A DNA stretch of 64,000 nucleotides from Rhodococcus globerulus NBRC 14531 (GCF_001894805.1 NZ_BCWX01000003.1:744001-808000), one strand, 5' to 3'; numbered from the stretch's first letter, positions 1-11,931 are shown. Program-made: numbers and translations. Notes: generated by a model not told the origin, from the letters alone.

Positions 1-1
1 C

Positions 2-538
<537 letters not shown>

Positions 539-548
539 GTTCTTACCT

Positions 549-1445
549 GTGTCAGACGCCGAATCGAACCAACCCATCGCCACCCCTCGCGGGCAGGCAG
601 CGCTGCTCGGCCCGGCCGAGGTGCGCGCTCTTGCCGAGGAATTCGGTGTGCGCCCCACAAAGCAGTTGGGGCAGAACTTCGTTCACGACGCCAACACCGT
701 GCGACGCATCGTCACTACCGCCGGCGTCACCCGTGACGACGTGGTTCTCGAGGTCGGACCAGGTCTCGGCTCACTGACCATGGCCTTGATGGACGTCGTG
801 GACCGTGTCATCGCGGTGGAGATCGATCCGAATCTGGCGGCTCGTCTGCCCAAGACGGTGTCCGAGCGCGCTCCTGAACTGGCAGATCGTCTGACGGTGG
901 TGGAGGCCGACGCCATGCGCGTGTTGCCGTCGCAGATCCCGGGGGAGCCGACGGCTCTGGTCGCGAACCTTCCGTACAACGTGGCGGTGCCGGTGCTGTT
1001 GCACCTGTTCGCGTCGCTGCCGAGCCTGCGTACCGCGCTGGTGATGGTGCAAGCCGAGGTCGCTGATCGTTTGGCTGCTGATCCGGGAAGCAAGATCTAC
1101 GGCGTCCCGAGCGTCAAGGCCAATTTCTTCGGTGAGGTCCGCCGTGCCGGCGCCGTGGGTCGCAATGTGTTCTGGCCGGCGCCCAAGGTGGAGTCCGGTC
1201 TGGTACGGATCGACCGTTACGCCGAGCCGCCGTGGCCGATGGACGAGCAGCACCGCAAGCGTGTTTTTGCCGCGATCGACGCAGCTTTTGCTCAGCGTCG
1301 CAAGACCTTGCGAGCAGCACTCAGTGGTTGGGCGGGTTCGCCGGCTGAAGCGGAGCGCAGGCTCCTTGCTGCCGGAATCGAGCCGCAGACGCGTGGCGAG
1401 ATGCTCGACGCAGCGGCGTTTGTGCGTTTGGCAGGAGTCGAATAA
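549..1445 (+). CDS. rsmA: 16S rRNA (adenine1518/1519-N6)-dimethyltransferase
   Basis: RsmA (KsgA) dimethylates two adjacent adenines near the 3' end of 16S rRNA during small-subunit maturation; loss gives kasugamycin resistance in other bacteria. The 298-residue product shows the family entry KQLGQNF, the SAM-binding motif [12 protein letters not shown] and the catalytic NLPYNV motif. The frame is open far upstream, but that stretch overlaps rpfB out of frame. The GTG at 549 gives a normal family length and is the chosen start. A strong hairpin lies directly after the stop. Gene order rpfB-rsmA is conserved in mycobacteria, where ispE follows at once; here about 6 kb separates rsmA from ispE. 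Confidence 0.95.
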   Translation: MSDAESNQPIATPRGQAALLGPAEVRALAEEFGVRPTKQLGQNFVHDANTVRRIVTTAGVTRDDVVLEVGPGLGSLTMALMDVVDRVIAVEIDPNLAARLPKTVSERAPELADRLTVVEADAMRVLPSQIPGEPTALVANLPYNVAVPVLLHLFASLPSLRTALVMVQAEVADRLAADPGSKIYGVPSVKANFFGEVRRAGAVGRNVFWPAPKVESGLVRIDRYAEPPWPMDEQHRKRVFAAIDAAFAQRRKTLRAALSGWAGSPAEAERRLLAAGIEPQTRGEMLDAAAFVRLAGVE

Positions 1446-1493
1446 CCCTGTGCGCCTTTCTGATAGCCATCGCTACCAAAAAGGCGCACAGGG
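1446..1493. terminator. Bidirectional hairpin terminator between rsmA and copA
   Basis: A perfect 14-bp inverted repeat (arms 1446-1459 and 1480-1493, starting CCCTGTGCGCC) begins directly after the rsmA stop and ends 12 bases before the copA stop. The genes converge, so the hairpin can end transcription from both sides. The right arm is preceded by an A-rich stretch that reads as a T run on the minus strand. Confidence 0.8.
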
Positions 1494-1505
1494 GCCGAAG
1501 GCCCC

Positions 1506-3743
1506 TTACTTGAACCGGCGCAGCCTCAGGCTGTTGCTCACCACGAACACGCTGCTGAATGCCATCGCGGCACCGGCCAGCATCGGGTTCAGCAGTCCCG
1601 CCGCCGCGAGGGGGATAGCTGCCGTGTTGTAGGCAAAGGCCCAGAACAGGTTGCCCTTGATTGTTTTCAGTGTCTTGCGAGACAATCTGATTGCATCCGC
1701 TGCCGAGCGAAGGTCACCGCGAACCAGTGTGATGTCGCTGGCTTCGATTGCGACATCGGTGCCGGTACCCATCGCCAGACCGAGATCGGCCTGAGCCAAA
1801 GCCGCCGCGTCGTTGACGCCGTCGCCGACCATGGCCACGACGCGTCCCTCCGCCTGCAGTTTCTTGACGGCGTCGACCTTGTCGGCTGGCATGACCTCGG
1901 CAAATACGGTGCTGATGCCCACCTGGTCTGCGACGGTCCGGGCGACGGTCTTGTTGTCGCCTGTCAGTAGGATCGGTTCGAGGCCGAGTGCCTTCAACTG
2001 CGCTATCGCCTCGGCGCTGGTGTCCTTGACGGCGTCGGCTATCACGAGGACGCCGCGTGCCGCTCCGTCCCAGCCGACTGCGATGGCGGTGCGGCCCGCC
2101 TTTTCTGCTTCGATCTTTGCAGCCCGCAGGTTCTCGGGCAACGTCATAGCCCAGTCTTCGAGCAATGCCTCACGGCCGGCTACTACAGCGTGGCCGTCGA
2201 CCATTCCCTGAACGCCTCGTCCGGCGGCGTTCACGAAGTCGGAGACCGCGGGAAGTTCGCCCACTGTTTCCTTGGCACCCTTGGCAATTGCCGCAGCAAT
2301 CGGGTGCTCGGAGCGATGTTCGAGAGCGCCCGCCAAACGCAAGACGTCATCGATACTCGTTCCGTCGGCTGCGATGGTGTCGAGCAGAGTCATCTGGCCG
2401 GTGGTGACGGTGCCGGTCTTGTCGAGGACGATGGTGTCCACTGCGCGAGTCGATTCCAGCACTTCGGGGCCCTTGATCAGGATTCCCATCTGGGCGCCTC
2501 GACCGGTGCCGACCAACAGTGCGGTGGGTGTTGCCAATCCGAGTGCACAGGGGCAGGCGATGATCAGGACGGCGACGGCCGCGGTGAACGCCATCTCGAT
2601 TCCGTTTCCGCTACCGAGCCAGTAACCCAGTGTGGCAACGGCAATCGCGATGACAATCGGAACAAAGATGCCCGCAATGCGATCGGCGAGACGCTGAACG
2701 TCAGCCTTACCGTTCTGTGCGTCTTCGACAAGTGCTGCCATTTGGGCGAGTTGCGTGTCGCTGCCGACTCGGGTGGCCCGGACGGACAGGGTGCCGCCTA
2801 CGTTAACGGTGGCTCCGACAACGCTGTCGCCGACGCCTACCTCCTCGGGCACCGATTCGCCGGTCAGCATGCTCAGGTCTACGGCGGAGCGGCCTTCGGT
2901 GATGACTCCGTCGGTGGCGATCTTCTCACCTGGGCGGACGATGAAGACGTCGCCGGTGACAAGATCTTCGGCCGGGATTCTGACCTCGGCACCGTCTCGC
3001 AGGACTGCAACGTCTTTTGCGCCGAGTTCCATGAGTGCACGCAGCGCCGCACCCGAGGTGCGCTTGGACTTGTGCTCGAAGTAGCGTCCGGCCAACACGA
3101 AGGTGATCACACCTGCGGCGACCTCGAGATAAATGTTGGCGGTGCCGTCCATTCGGTCGACGGTGAGCGAAAACGCGTGTTTCATCCCGGCTTCGCCGGC
3201 TGTGCCGAAGAACAGCGCGTACAGCGACCACAGGAACGCGGCAATGGTGCCGATGGAGATGAGGGTGTCCATCGTGGCTGCGCCGTGCCGGAGGTTGATC
3301 CAGGCGGCGCGATGGAAAGGCAGAGCCGCCCAGACGATGACAGGGGCCGCCAGTGTGAGAGAGAGCCACTGCCAGTTCGTGAACTGAAGTGCGGGGATCA
3401 TCGCCATCGCGATGACGGGAACCGAGAGTAGGGTCGAGACGATCAGCCGGGTGCGCAGTTCGCGGAGGTCACGATCCTGTGGGGTCTCCACGTCTGCGTC
3501 GGCGGTGGTGGCAGGCGGCGTGGGTAGCGCTGCCGAGTAGCCCGCATTTTCTACGGTGGCGAGCAGTTCATCTACCCCGACGGTGTCGGGGTACGAGACC
3601 TTGGCCTTCTCCGTGGCGTAGTTGACCGTGGCACTGACGCCGTCGATCTTGTTGAGTTTCTTCTCGATTCGAGCGGCGCACGACGCGCAGGTCATTCCCG
3701 TGATGGCGAGTTCGACGCTACCGACGGTGGTGGGTGTACTCAT
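1506..3743 (-). CDS. copA: Copper-translocating P-type ATPase CopA
   Basis: This P1B-type ATPase exports Cu(I) across the cytoplasmic membrane. The 745-residue protein has one N-terminal heavy-metal-associated domain (GMTCASC near residue 16), the intramembrane metal site CPC (near 397), the phosphorylation motif DKTGT (near 440) and the hinge motif [10 protein letters not shown] (near 640). All catalytic motifs are intact and the length is normal for one HMA domain. It is last in a minus-strand operon, overlapping the 55-residue peptide gene by ATGA; copZ comes first. Expression is probably controlled by the CsoR-like operator upstream of copZ. Silver transport is also possible, as in most CPC-type pumps. 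Confidence 0.96.
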   Translation of the reverse strand: MSTPTTVGSVELAITGMTCASCAARIEKKLNKIDGVSATVNYATEKAKVSYPDTVGVDELLATVENAGYSAALPTPPATTADADVETPQDRDLRELRTRLIVSTLLSVPVIAMAMIPALQFTNWQWLSLTLAAPVIVWAALPFHRAAWINLRHGAATMDTLISIGTIAAFLWSLYALFFGTAGEAGMKHAFSLTVDRMDGTANIYLEVAAGVITFVLAGRYFEHKSKRTSGAALRALMELGAKDVAVLRDGAEVRIPAEDLVTGDVFIVRPGEKIATDGVITEGRSAVDLSMLTGESVPEEVGVGDSVVGATVNVGGTLSVRATRVGSDTQLAQMAALVEDAQNGKADVQRLADRIAGIFVPIVIAIAVATLGYWLGSGNGIEMAFTAAVAVLIIACPCALGLATPTALLVGTGRGAQMGILIKGPEVLESTRAVDTIVLDKTGTVTTGQMTLLDTIAADGTSIDDVLRLAGALEHRSEHPIAAAIAKGAKETVGELPAVSDFVNAAGRGVQGMVDGHAVVAGREALLEDWAMTLPENLRAAKIEAEKAGRTAIAVGWDGAARGVLVIADAVKDTSAEAIAQLKALGLEPILLTGDNKTVARTVADQVGISTVFAEVMPADKVDAVKKLQAEGRVVAMVGDGVNDAAALAQADLGLAMGTGTDVAIEASDITLVRGDLRSAADAIRLSRKTLKTIKGNLFWAFAYNTAAIPLAAAGLLNPMLAGAAMAFSSVFVVSNSLRLRRFK

Positions 3744-3907
3744 CGGTGACCTTCCTCATGGGGTGCAGGCGTGTTCGATGTGCTGGACGCCGGCGCGTGG
3801 CTCGGGCTCTCGACAGGGTTTCCGACTGCCGCCCCCACACCGAAGGCGGCGCCGAATACGACGACCAGGCCTCCGGCGTAGGCGGCAAGTGTTGCCGATG
3901 TGCGCAT
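3740..3907 (-). CDS. Small single-span membrane protein in the copper operon
   Basis: This 55-codon frame fills the gap between copZ and copA. It starts with ATG at 3907, 5 bases after the copZ stop, and its TGA overlaps the copA ATG (ATGA), so all three genes look translationally coupled. The product has a short basic start (MRTSA), one hydrophobic segment of about 20 residues ([19 protein letters not shown]), then a Pro/Ser/Thr-rich tail with two His near the end (HEEGH). This looks like one membrane span with a possible metal-touching tail outside. I recall similar short membrane proteins beside copA in other actinobacteria, but the function is unknown to me. The overlap geometry is the main evidence. 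Confidence 0.72.
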   Translation of the reverse strand: MRTSATLAAYAGGLVVVFGAAFGVGAAVGNPVESPSHAPASSTSNTPAPHEEGHR

Positions 3908-3912
3908 GGCCG

Positions 3913-4122
3913 TCAGCTGTCTACGACGGCGTAGCCGGCTTCGTCGACTGCCGCGGCGATGTCGGTTGCGGATACGGGGGCGTCACTCGTGACGCTGACG
4001 CGGCCGCTGGCCAGATCGACGTCGACGGCGGTCACTCCGGCGATGTTGCCGATCTCTTCCTTGACGGATCCGACGCAGTGTCCGCAGGTCATTCCGGAAA
4101 CGGTGTATTCGGCGGTGGTCAT
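3913..4122 (-). CDS. copZ: Copper chaperone CopZ (single heavy-metal-associated domain)
   Basis: This 69-residue soluble protein consists of one HMA fold with the Cu(I) site GMTCGHC near residue 10. Proteins of this type bind cytosolic Cu(I) and pass it to the HMA domain and CPC site of the partner ATPase, here copA two genes downstream. The ATG at 4122 is preceded by an AAGGGA-type ribosome site. As first gene of the operon it lies about 60 bases below a promoter (TTGACA, 17 bases, TACCTT on the minus strand) whose spacer holds a CsoR-like palindrome. A mercury or zinc role is less likely given the copA partner. Confidence 0.93.
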   Translation of the reverse strand: MTTAEYTVSGMTCGHCVGSVKEEIGNIAGVTAVDVDLASGRVSVTSDAPVSATDIAAAVDEAGYAVVDS

Positions 4123-4157
4123 GGGAGATCCCTTCGGTTGACTGGCTCTATTGTACG

Positions 4158-4176
4158 GATACCCCGTGTAGGTATC
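4158..4176. promoter_or_regulatory. Second short inverted repeat in the copZ leader
   Basis: GATACC, 7 bases, GGTATC lies between the copZ promoter and its start codon. It resembles the outer bases of the palindrome at 4193-4207 and may be a second, weaker regulator site or a leader hairpin. Support is only its symmetry and position. Confidence 0.35.
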
Positions 4177-4188
4177 GCTTCGAGATTC

Positions 4189-4217
4189 AAGGTACCCCCA
4201 GGGGGTATGCCTGTCAA
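4189..4217 (-). promoter_or_regulatory. copZ promoter with CsoR-like operator in the spacer
   Basis: On the minus strand TTGACA (4212-4217) and TACCTT (4189-4194) are 17 bases apart. The spacer and -10 edge carry the perfect palindrome TACCCCCAGGGGGTA (4193-4207 on the plus strand), which matches the TACCC...GGGTA pattern bound by copper-responsive CsoR repressors. A bound repressor here would cover the polymerase site. No csoR gene is visible nearby. Confidence 0.75.
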
Positions 4218-4435
4218 TGGGCTGGACTGTGATCTGACACTCGAGCGAGACAAAGTCGAGGATCTATGATCTACTTGTGTTGGTCGTAAGTGTTTGTGTT
4301 TGTGTTTCCACGCTCGCAAATGGTTAAGTTGCGAGCGTTTGGACATCCTCCACGGATTTGTCTCAGAACGGTCGTAGTAAGTGACCCGGGCGGTCGCAGT
4401 GACAGCCTGTAGACACTGTGTTAGAGGAGATTTAC
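4218..4435 (+). other. Intergenic region with the cold-shock gene promoter and leader
   Basis: About 220 bases between the divergent copper operon and the cold-shock gene. It is AT-richer than its surroundings, with repeated GTTTGTGTTTGTG near 4290. No coding signal was seen. Long structured leaders are known for cold-shock genes, and this stretch is the candidate here, but no specific fold could be established by eye. Confidence 0.4.
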
Positions 4436-4639
4436 ATGGCAGAGGGCATCGTGAAGTGGTTCAACTCCGAGAAGGGGTTCGGCTTCATTGCTCCCGAAGA
4501 CGGCAGCGCTGACGTCTTCGTTCACTACTCCGAGATCCAGAGCGGCGGCTTCCGCACGCTCGAGGAGAACCAGCGTGTTGCGTTCGAGATCGGTCAGGGC
4601 AACAAGGGCCCGCAGGCCACCGGCGTTACCGTCGTCTAA
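4436..4639 (+). CDS. Cold-shock protein, CspA family
   Basis: This 67-residue single cold-shock domain protein binds single-stranded RNA/DNA and acts as an RNA chaperone. Both nucleic-acid binding motifs are present: KGFGFI (RNP1) and VFVHYSEI (RNP2), after the family start [11 protein letters not shown]. The ATG at 4436 has a GAGGAG ribosome site 6 bases upstream, so the six-codon longer reading is not needed. It is monocistronic, with a hairpin about 40 bases after the stop. Closely similar paralogues are common in actinobacteria, so an exact name such as cspA is not assigned. Confidence 0.95.
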   Translation: MAEGIVKWFNSEKGFGFIAPEDGSADVFVHYSEIQSGGFRTLEENQRVAFEIGQGNKGPQATGVTVV

Positions 4640-4680
4640 GACGTCCATGTGAGCCGGGCAACCGGCGCATGACGTACTCG

Positions 4681-4715
4681 ACAAAACCTCAACTCTTTTT
4701 GGGTTGGGGTTTTGT
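4681..4715. terminator. Hairpin terminator after the cold-shock gene
   Basis: A 13-bp stem with one G-T pair (arms 4681-4693 and 4703-4715, ACAAAACC against GGTTTTGT) lies between the cold-shock gene and the convergent WYL regulator gene. The distal arm is T-rich. It can serve both genes. Confidence 0.7.
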
Positions 4716-4737
4716 TGTATCCGAATGAAAAGTGTTG

Positions 4738-5706
4738 TCAGGCATTACGATAGCGGGCGGTGATCACAGCCTGCTCCTCGGCGATTATTCGACATTCCGC
4801 GCGTAGTTCGGGTGGATTCAGCACTGTGAAGTCCACCTCGAAGGCCCGCAGCCATTGTGCGACGGAGCGCAGTGAATTTCCGGAAAGTGCTATGACGCAG
4901 CGATTTTCGCCGTCGGATTCCACTGATCCCCACTGATCGCTGACCATCGGCGCGATCTGTTCGATGGGCGCATGGAGCAGAACTGTTGCGCGCGTGGACG
5001 AAAAGGCGCGGGCGACTCCTCGGGACACGAACTCCGCTGCCCCGCCCTGAGGTAGCTCTCGAGGCGAAAAACGTGGTCCGGTAGGAATTTTGGGTTCCAT
5101 TCGGTCGACGCGAAATGACCGCCAGTCTTCCCGTGAGAGATCCCACGCCACCAGGTACCACCGCACGCCCGACCGCACGAGGCGGTACGGCTCCACTTCG
5201 CGGCGGCTCTGCGTGCCGTCATGGGTGGCGTAGTCGAACCGAAGTCGCTCGTGGTTGTGGCACACCGATGCGATGGCGGACAGGACGGACGCGTCCACTG
5301 CGCTTGTGGCCGGTTCACGCGGCACCACATCGATCTGCAGCGATTCCAAGCGGTAGCGCAGCCGGGGCGGCATGATCTGGCGGAGCTTGGCAAGAGCACG
5401 CATCGAGGCCTCGCCGATGCCGACCACCGAGCCGGTGGCGCCGGACTGTAATGACAACGCCACCGCAAGTACTTCTTCGTCGTCGAGTTGAAGGGGAGGC
5501 ATCTCGGCCCCGGCGCCGAGACGGTATCCACCACCGACACCCACCGTCGCGTCCACCGGATATCCGAGGTCGCGTAGGCGGTCGACGTCGCGGCGAACGG
5601 TGCGCGGTGTGATTGCAAGCTTGTCTGCGAGTTCGGCGCCGGACCAGTCTCGACGGGTCTGGAGTAGCGACAGCAACCGCAGTAGACGAGCTGATGTCTC
5701 CTTCAT
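4738..5706 (-). CDS. WYL-domain transcriptional regulator (HTH-11/DeoR-like N-terminus)
   Basis: This 322-residue regulator has an N-terminal winged helix (residues ~1-60, with LAITPRTVRRDVDRLRDLGY as recognition region), then a WYL domain around residues 140-210 (YRLVRSGVRWYLVAWDL) and a C-terminal extension (WCX). WYL domains sense ligands, often nucleic-acid-derived. It is divergent from a two-gene ABC exporter whose ATPase starts about 100 bases away, so control of that transporter is the simplest reading. YafY-type regulators of this architecture are very common in actinobacteria; the ligand is unknown. Confidence 0.9.
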   Translation of the reverse strand: MKETSARLLRLLSLLQTRRDWSGAELADKLAITPRTVRRDVDRLRDLGYPVDATVGVGGGYRLGAGAEMPPLQLDDEEVLAVALSLQSGATGSVVGIGEASMRALAKLRQIMPPRLRYRLESLQIDVVPREPATSAVDASVLSAIASVCHNHERLRFDYATHDGTQSRREVEPYRLVRSGVRWYLVAWDLSREDWRSFRVDRMEPKIPTGPRFSPRELPQGGAAEFVSRGVARAFSSTRATVLLHAPIEQIAPMVSDQWGSVESDGENRCVIALSGNSLRSVAQWLRAFEVDFTVLNPPELRAECRIIAEEQAVITARYRNA

Positions 5707-5804
5707 GAAATTCAGTGTCGCAGAGATTGAGGACTGTAACGGTCCTCAATTGATTCTAGGTTTATCCGCATCCGGGAAATCGAGAAGAAATGTGGGGCTC
5801 AATC

Positions 5805-6791
5805 ATGAATCACAGCAGTCCGATGATCGAGACGAAGTCGCTCACCAAGCACTTCTCGCAGGGTAAGAACCTTGTCGAAGCGGTCAAAGGCGTGACGCTC
5901 GATGTTGCGGAGGGGGAGTTGGTAGCCCTGTTGGGGCCGAACGGCGCCGGCAAGTCGACGACGCTGCGCATGTTGACTACTTTGCTCGAACCGACCTCAG
6001 GCAGTGCGCGCATCGCTGGCTTTGATGTGTCCGATGCGCGAAGCGAGGTGCGTTCGCGTCTCGGATACGTCGGACAGGGCAATGGCGCCGGCCACAACCA
6101 GCGGGTTCGCGACGAATTGGTGACGCAGGGACTGTGTTACGGAATGTCCAAGCCGGATTCACAGGGTCGGGCTGACGAACTTCTCACCGATCTGGAACTC
6201 GCGGATCTCGGAACTCGCAAGGTCAGCACGCTGTCAGGAGGTCAGCGCCGACGGCTCGATATTGCACTCGGCCTGGTACATCGGCCACCGCTACTGTTTC
6301 TCGACGAGCCCACGACGGGCATGGACCCGCAGAGTCGGGCCAATTTGTGGGATCACATACTCCGGTTGCGGCGCGAGATGGGCACGACAATCGTGTTGAC
6401 GACGCACTATCTCGAAGAAGCGGATTCGATGGCGGAGCGAGTCATCGTCATCGACGAGGGGACCGTGATCGCCGACAACACGGCCGCCGCGCTGAAGGCG
6501 GACCTTGCGGGCGATCATCTGTCGCTGACGTTCGAGACCGAAGAGGCTGCCGCAGTTGCGGCGTCGGTGGCGCAGCAACTTGTCACGGTGCGGGAGACTG
6601 CCGTCGACGGACTCATGGTGAGTATTCGTGCGAGCGAGGGTGATTCGACGCTCCCGGTGCTTCTGCGCGAAGCGGATGCGCGGGGTGCCCGCGCTCTGGC
6701 CGCCGACATCACCCGCCCGACGCTCGACGACGTCTTCCTCACCCTGACCGGACGCAGCCTGCGCGAGAGCGCTGCCGCAGTCGCTTCCTAG
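5805..6791 (+). CDS. ABC transporter ATP-binding protein, DrrA-like
   Basis: This ATPase is a soluble nucleotide-binding subunit of a drug- or lipid-type ABC-2 exporter. It has Walker A GPNGAGKST, signature LSGGQRRRLDIALGL, Walker B LLFLDEPTTGMD and H-loop TTHYLEEAD, with a C-terminal extension of about 90 residues typical of DrrA-type proteins. Three in-frame ATGs exist (5790, 5805, 5823); 5805 has a GGGG stretch at good spacing and was chosen, but 5790 is possible. The permease gene follows 26 bases later and the WYL regulator is divergent, so these three form a likely regulator-exporter unit. The substrate is not known. Confidence 0.92.
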   Translation: MNHSSPMIETKSLTKHFSQGKNLVEAVKGVTLDVAEGELVALLGPNGAGKSTTLRMLTTLLEPTSGSARIAGFDVSDARSEVRSRLGYVGQGNGAGHNQRVRDELVTQGLCYGMSKPDSQGRADELLTDLELADLGTRKVSTLSGGQRRRLDIALGLVHRPPLLFLDEPTTGMDPQSRANLWDHILRLRREMGTTIVLTTHYLEEADSMAERVIVIDEGTVIADNTAAALKADLAGDHLSLTFETEEAAAVAASVAQQLVTVRETAVDGLMVSIRASEGDSTLPVLLREADARGARALAADITRPTLDDVFLTLTGRSLRESAAAVAS

Positions 6792-6817
6792 AGCACTCGA
6801 GAAAGTAGGACTTTGCC

Positions 6818-7594
6818 ATGACACTCACACTCGATACCCCACGCGCTGTGCGCGGCAACATCGTTCGCGACAGCGCGATAGTGATGGGGCGTGAACTGCG
6901 TCCGATGTTGCGTGACCCGGTCAGTGTTGTCTTCAGTCTCATTCAGCCACTGATTCTGCTCGCATTGTTCGGTCCGCTGCTCAAAGGCGTCCCGGGCACC
7001 GGTGACGGCGTGTGGAATTGGTTCATCCCCGGCGTGCTGGTGATGATCGCGATCTTCGGCACGACGATGACAGGCTCGAACCTCCTGATCGAAATGCAGC
7101 AGGGATCGCACGAGAGAATGTTGGTGACGCCGCTACGACGCTCGTCGTTGTTGATCGGTCGGGCATGCAAGGAGATGGTTCCACTTGCGGCGCAGGCGAT
7201 TCTGATCATTCTCGTGGCGTTACCACTCGGATTGGACGTGAATGCTGCCGGCGCGGCAGTCGGGATTGTTCTGCTCGGAGTATTCGGCGTCGGGCTCGGG
7301 GCCCTGTCCTATGCTTTGGCTCTGGCTGTGCGGGAGCAGGATTGGATGTTCTGGGTGGTGCAGCAAACGCTGATGTTCCCGCTCCTGATTCTCTCGGGGA
7401 CCATGCTTCCGCTCGACGATGCACCGGGTTGGATGAAGGTACTCGTGAATATCAACCCGCTGGGATATGTCGTGGATGCGGAGCGTGCACTATTTGCCGG
7501 GGACTTCGCGGCGGGCAGCGTTCTGGCCGGAATTGTCGCCGCCGTGAGTGTGGCAGTTGTCGGGCTTGGAGTAGGTGTCCGAGCCGTCAAATGA
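6818..7594 (+). CDS. ABC-2 type transporter permease
   Basis: This 258-residue integral membrane protein is the partner of the upstream ATPase. It shows about six hydrophobic segments and the ABC-2 pattern: a first span at [17 protein letters not shown], and a conserved C-terminal loop region with [14 protein letters not shown] and [14 protein letters not shown], typical of DrrB/NodJ-like permeases. The ATG at 6818 has AGGA 8 bases upstream. Together with the ATPase it should make a dimer-of-dimers exporter. ispE starts 58 bases downstream and may be co-transcribed. Confidence 0.92.
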   Translation: MTLTLDTPRAVRGNIVRDSAIVMGRELRPMLRDPVSVVFSLIQPLILLALFGPLLKGVPGTGDGVWNWFIPGVLVMIAIFGTTMTGSNLLIEMQQGSHERMLVTPLRRSSLLIGRACKEMVPLAAQAILIILVALPLGLDVNAAGAAVGIVLLGVFGVGLGALSYALALAVREQDWMFWVVQQTLMFPLLILSGTMLPLDDAPGWMKVLVNINPLGYVVDAERALFAGDFAAGSVLAGIVAAVSVAVVGLGVGVRAVK

Positions 7595-7652
7595 GGCGTC
7601 AGCCGGTTGTAGGTTTTCGCCCAGGTGTTCGCAGCGCCTATTGTTGTACCTT

Positions 7653-8587
7653 GTGCTCTCCGTCGTTCCACGCCCTGTAGTAGTCCGGGCCCCGTCCAAG
7701 GTGAATCTGCATCTGGCTGTCGGGGACCTGCGCGACGACGGCTATCACGATCTGACCACCGTATTCCAGGCATTGTCGCTGGCAGACACGGTGACGGTGT
7801 CGGCCGCCGACGGTTTGTCCGTCAGTGTTGTCGGCGATGACGCCGCCGCCGTGCCCACGGACCGGACCAACCTTGTCTGGAAGGCTGCAGAGCTGCTGTC
7901 GGCCGAAGCCGGAGTGGAGACGGACGTCGAGATTCTCATCGACAAGGGAATCCCCGTCGCCGGCGGTATGGCCGGTGGCAGCGCGGACGCAGCGGCGACG
8001 TTGGTTGCGCTCAATGCCTACTGGAAATTGGATCTCTCGCGGCGTGAACTGGACGGCTTTGCCGCGAAGCTGGGTAGCGATGTCCCGTTCTCGCTGCATG
8101 GCGGCACCGCGCTGGGAACCGGGCGCGGCGAGCAGCTTGTGCCCGTGCTGACTCGAAACACTTTTCACTGGGTGCTGGCGCTGGCCAAGGGCGGGCTGAG
8201 CACACCGGTCGTCTTCCGCGAACTCGACAAGCTGCGGGCTGAGGGCACCCCGAATCGGCTCGGTGACGCGGACGATCTGATCCACGCCCTCACCACCGGC
8301 GATCCGCGACAACTGGCGCCACTACTCGGAAACGATCTGCAGGCGGCGGCGTTGTCTCTCAATCCGGCGCTGCGCCGGACACTGCGCGCAGGCGTTGACG
8401 CCGGCGCTCTGGCCGGCATCGTCTCCGGGTCAGGACCGACCTGCGCTTTCCTCTGCAGCGACGCACAGTCTGCCGTGGATGTCAGCGCTGAACTTGCGGG
8501 AGCGGGGGTGTGCCGCACCGTTCGCGTGGCGAGCGGACCCGTTCCCGGAGCACGAATACTCGACAAAGCGGCAAAGGGACAGCACTG

Positions 8588-8588
<1 letters not shown>
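7653..8588 (+). CDS. ispE: 4-diphosphocytidyl-2-C-methyl-D-erythritol kinase
   Basis: IspE phosphorylates CDP-methylerythritol in the non-mevalonate (MEP) isoprenoid pathway. The 311-residue product shows the GHMP kinase pattern: an N-terminal [12 protein letters not shown] segment and the ATP loop [16 protein letters not shown]. Further upstream codons are in frame, but the GTG at 7653 puts the family start (VRAPSKVN) about 12 residues in, as in homologues. Its TGA overlaps the ATG of the next ABC-F gene (TGATG), implying translational coupling. In M. tuberculosis ispE follows ksgA directly; the copper, cold-shock and exporter genes are an insertion relative to that order. Confidence 0.95.
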
Positions 8589-10396
<1,808 letters not shown>

Positions 10397-10430
10397 AGGG
10401 CATCTGCCACATCGGCGGTGATTCACCCGC

Positions 10431-10470
10431 GAACCCGGTGTCGTGAGTTTTCTTGCGATGCCGGGTTTTT
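10431..10470 (+). terminator. Rho-independent terminator after the ABC-F gene
   Basis: An imperfect hairpin pairs AACCCGG near 10432 with CCGGGTT at 10461 and continues inward with a few more pairs. It ends in a TTTTT run at 10466-10470. This is the clearest classical terminator in the first 20 kb. Confidence 0.75.
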
Positions 10471-10590
10471 GCGTGAATAGGCACTGATCCGGGACGCTGA
10501 TCTTTGAACCCGCACATGCGTGTGGGCTTCGCATCGGCTAGCTGGTGATGCGAGGCTCTCACACGGTATTCAGTTCCGGCAGCGCCGGTT

Positions 10591-11931
10591 TCAGTCTCGG
10601 TGCACTGGGCCTTGACGGGTGGTGGAGCGTCGGCGCCGTTGTTTCGGGTCAATCGCAGCTGGTGGGATGAACCACGGTTTGTGATCGGAACCCATCTTGA
10701 CTTCCCAGATCCCGCGGAACCCGCTGGTGCTGTGGATCAATCGGTGGTGGCTACGGCAGAGGAGGGTGAGGTTGTCCATCACCGTCGGACCGCCCACTGA
10801 CCAGGGTTTTATATGGTGGGCATCGCACCAAGCGGGTACGGCATCACAGTTGGGGAAGGCGCAGCCTTTGTCCCGAGCGATCAGCGCCGTGCGTTGTTCG
10901 GGTGTGACGAGGCGTTTGTGCGGCGTCGCATCCAGCGGTGCGCCGTTGCCGTCCATCAGGACGGTGGAGAGCATGCAATCGCACGCAAGCATGCGCGTCA
11001 GGCTCACACTCAGTGGTCCCATCCACGGCATGTACCCGACATCAAGATCCTCGACGTCAGGCTCATCGAAATCCGCCGCGACATCGCTGCGCATGGTGGC
11101 GCATTCCCGATGCTCGGCAAGATCTTTCGCAGTGATGTGCACGTTCACATGCGGACGCTGACCACCGTCCACACCGGTCATGGCGTTGTCGAGATACCGG
11201 CGAATCAGTTCCGTGAACGCGTCGGCGGTGCGTTTGGCAGCTGATCGCTGATCCGGGGTTCCGTCCGCTGCTGGTTTCGGCATCGACAGACCCGAGAGCG
11301 CAGATAACAACATTTCGCCCGTGAGTGCATCGAAATCGCCCTTGATCGCCACGCGCCCGTTGAGCGTCGGCGAAATCCGCAAGACATTGAGATCGTCGTC
11401 CTCACCAGGCGGAGTGTCATCCGACTCGAAAATCCGCTCCAAAACCGCAATCGCGTACCGCAGTTTGATGGTGGTCGCCTCGACCCCGGATGCGGCAGCG
11501 AGAAGGGTTTTCATGCAGGACGGTAACGCCCTGTCGGGCATTCCTTTTGGTGGTGATTCGCAGAACGCGACGATTATTGCCGCATGATCGAGCGAGAGAT
11601 CCCCGGCCTCGAACTGCCCGGCGATGTCCGGGAACCCCCGCAGCGCGGCACCGAGGGCAGCGATCTTGTTTCCGGCCGCATTCTGCAGCATCGTGTTCGC
11701 TGCCAACCACCGCCCCACGCCGCGGTAGCAGAGCACCTGCTCGTCCGGATTGAGCGCCAACTCGTCGACGGCGGCAACCCGAATCGCCTCCAGCCGAAGG
11801 ATTTCCGCAGACACACTCACGGCAACGTCTCGAACCTCGGCCGGTCGTAGCCGCCACAACCTGCCACGCACACCCGCAGCCGAACCGGCTACAACATCCT
11901 CCACCGAAACAAAATCGCTCACCGTAGTCAT
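10591..11931 (-). CDS. HNH endonuclease with DUF222 domain (13E12 repeat family)
   Basis: This 446-residue protein has an N-terminal DUF222 region (residues ~1-300) and a C-terminal HNH nuclease motif (CAFPNCD, HHIKPWSVGGPT, NLTLLCRSHHRLIH). The family matches the multicopy 13E12 repeat proteins of mycobacteria. The cellular role is unknown; the HNH motif implies DNA nicking or cleavage. An ATG at 11931 has GGGGAGG 5 bases upstream; a TTG codon directly before it is less well placed. A near-perfect mycobacterial LexA box sits 31 bases upstream. Several 13E12 genes of M. tuberculosis are known SOS genes, so DNA-damage induction is likely. It is a single-gene unit. Confidence 0.9.
   Translation of the reverse strand: MTTVSDFVSVEDVVAGSAAGVRGRLWRLRPAEVRDVAVSVSAEILRLEAIRVAAVDELALNPDEQVLCYRGVGRWLAANTMLQNAAGNKIAALGAALRGFPDIAGQFEAGDLSLDHAAIIVAFCESPPKGMPDRALPSCMKTLLAAASGVEATTIKLRYAIAVLERIFESDDTPPGEDDDLNVLRISPTLNGRVAIKGDFDALTGEMLLSALSGLSMPKPAADGTPDQRSAAKRTADAFTELIRRYLDNAMTGVDGGQRPHVNVHITAKDLAEHRECATMRSDVAADFDEPDVEDLDVGYMPWMGPLSVSLTRMLACDCMLSTVLMDGNGAPLDATPHKRLVTPEQRTALIARDKGCAFPNCDAVPAWCDAHHIKPWSVGGPTVMDNLTLLCRSHHRLIHSTSGFRGIWEVKMGSDHKPWFIPPAAIDPKQRRRRSTTRQGPVHRD

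Noticed and set aside
2190..3431. 413-residue plus-strand frame inside copA
   Set aside because: It is the antisense shadow of a well-defined ATPase gene with no motifs of its own.
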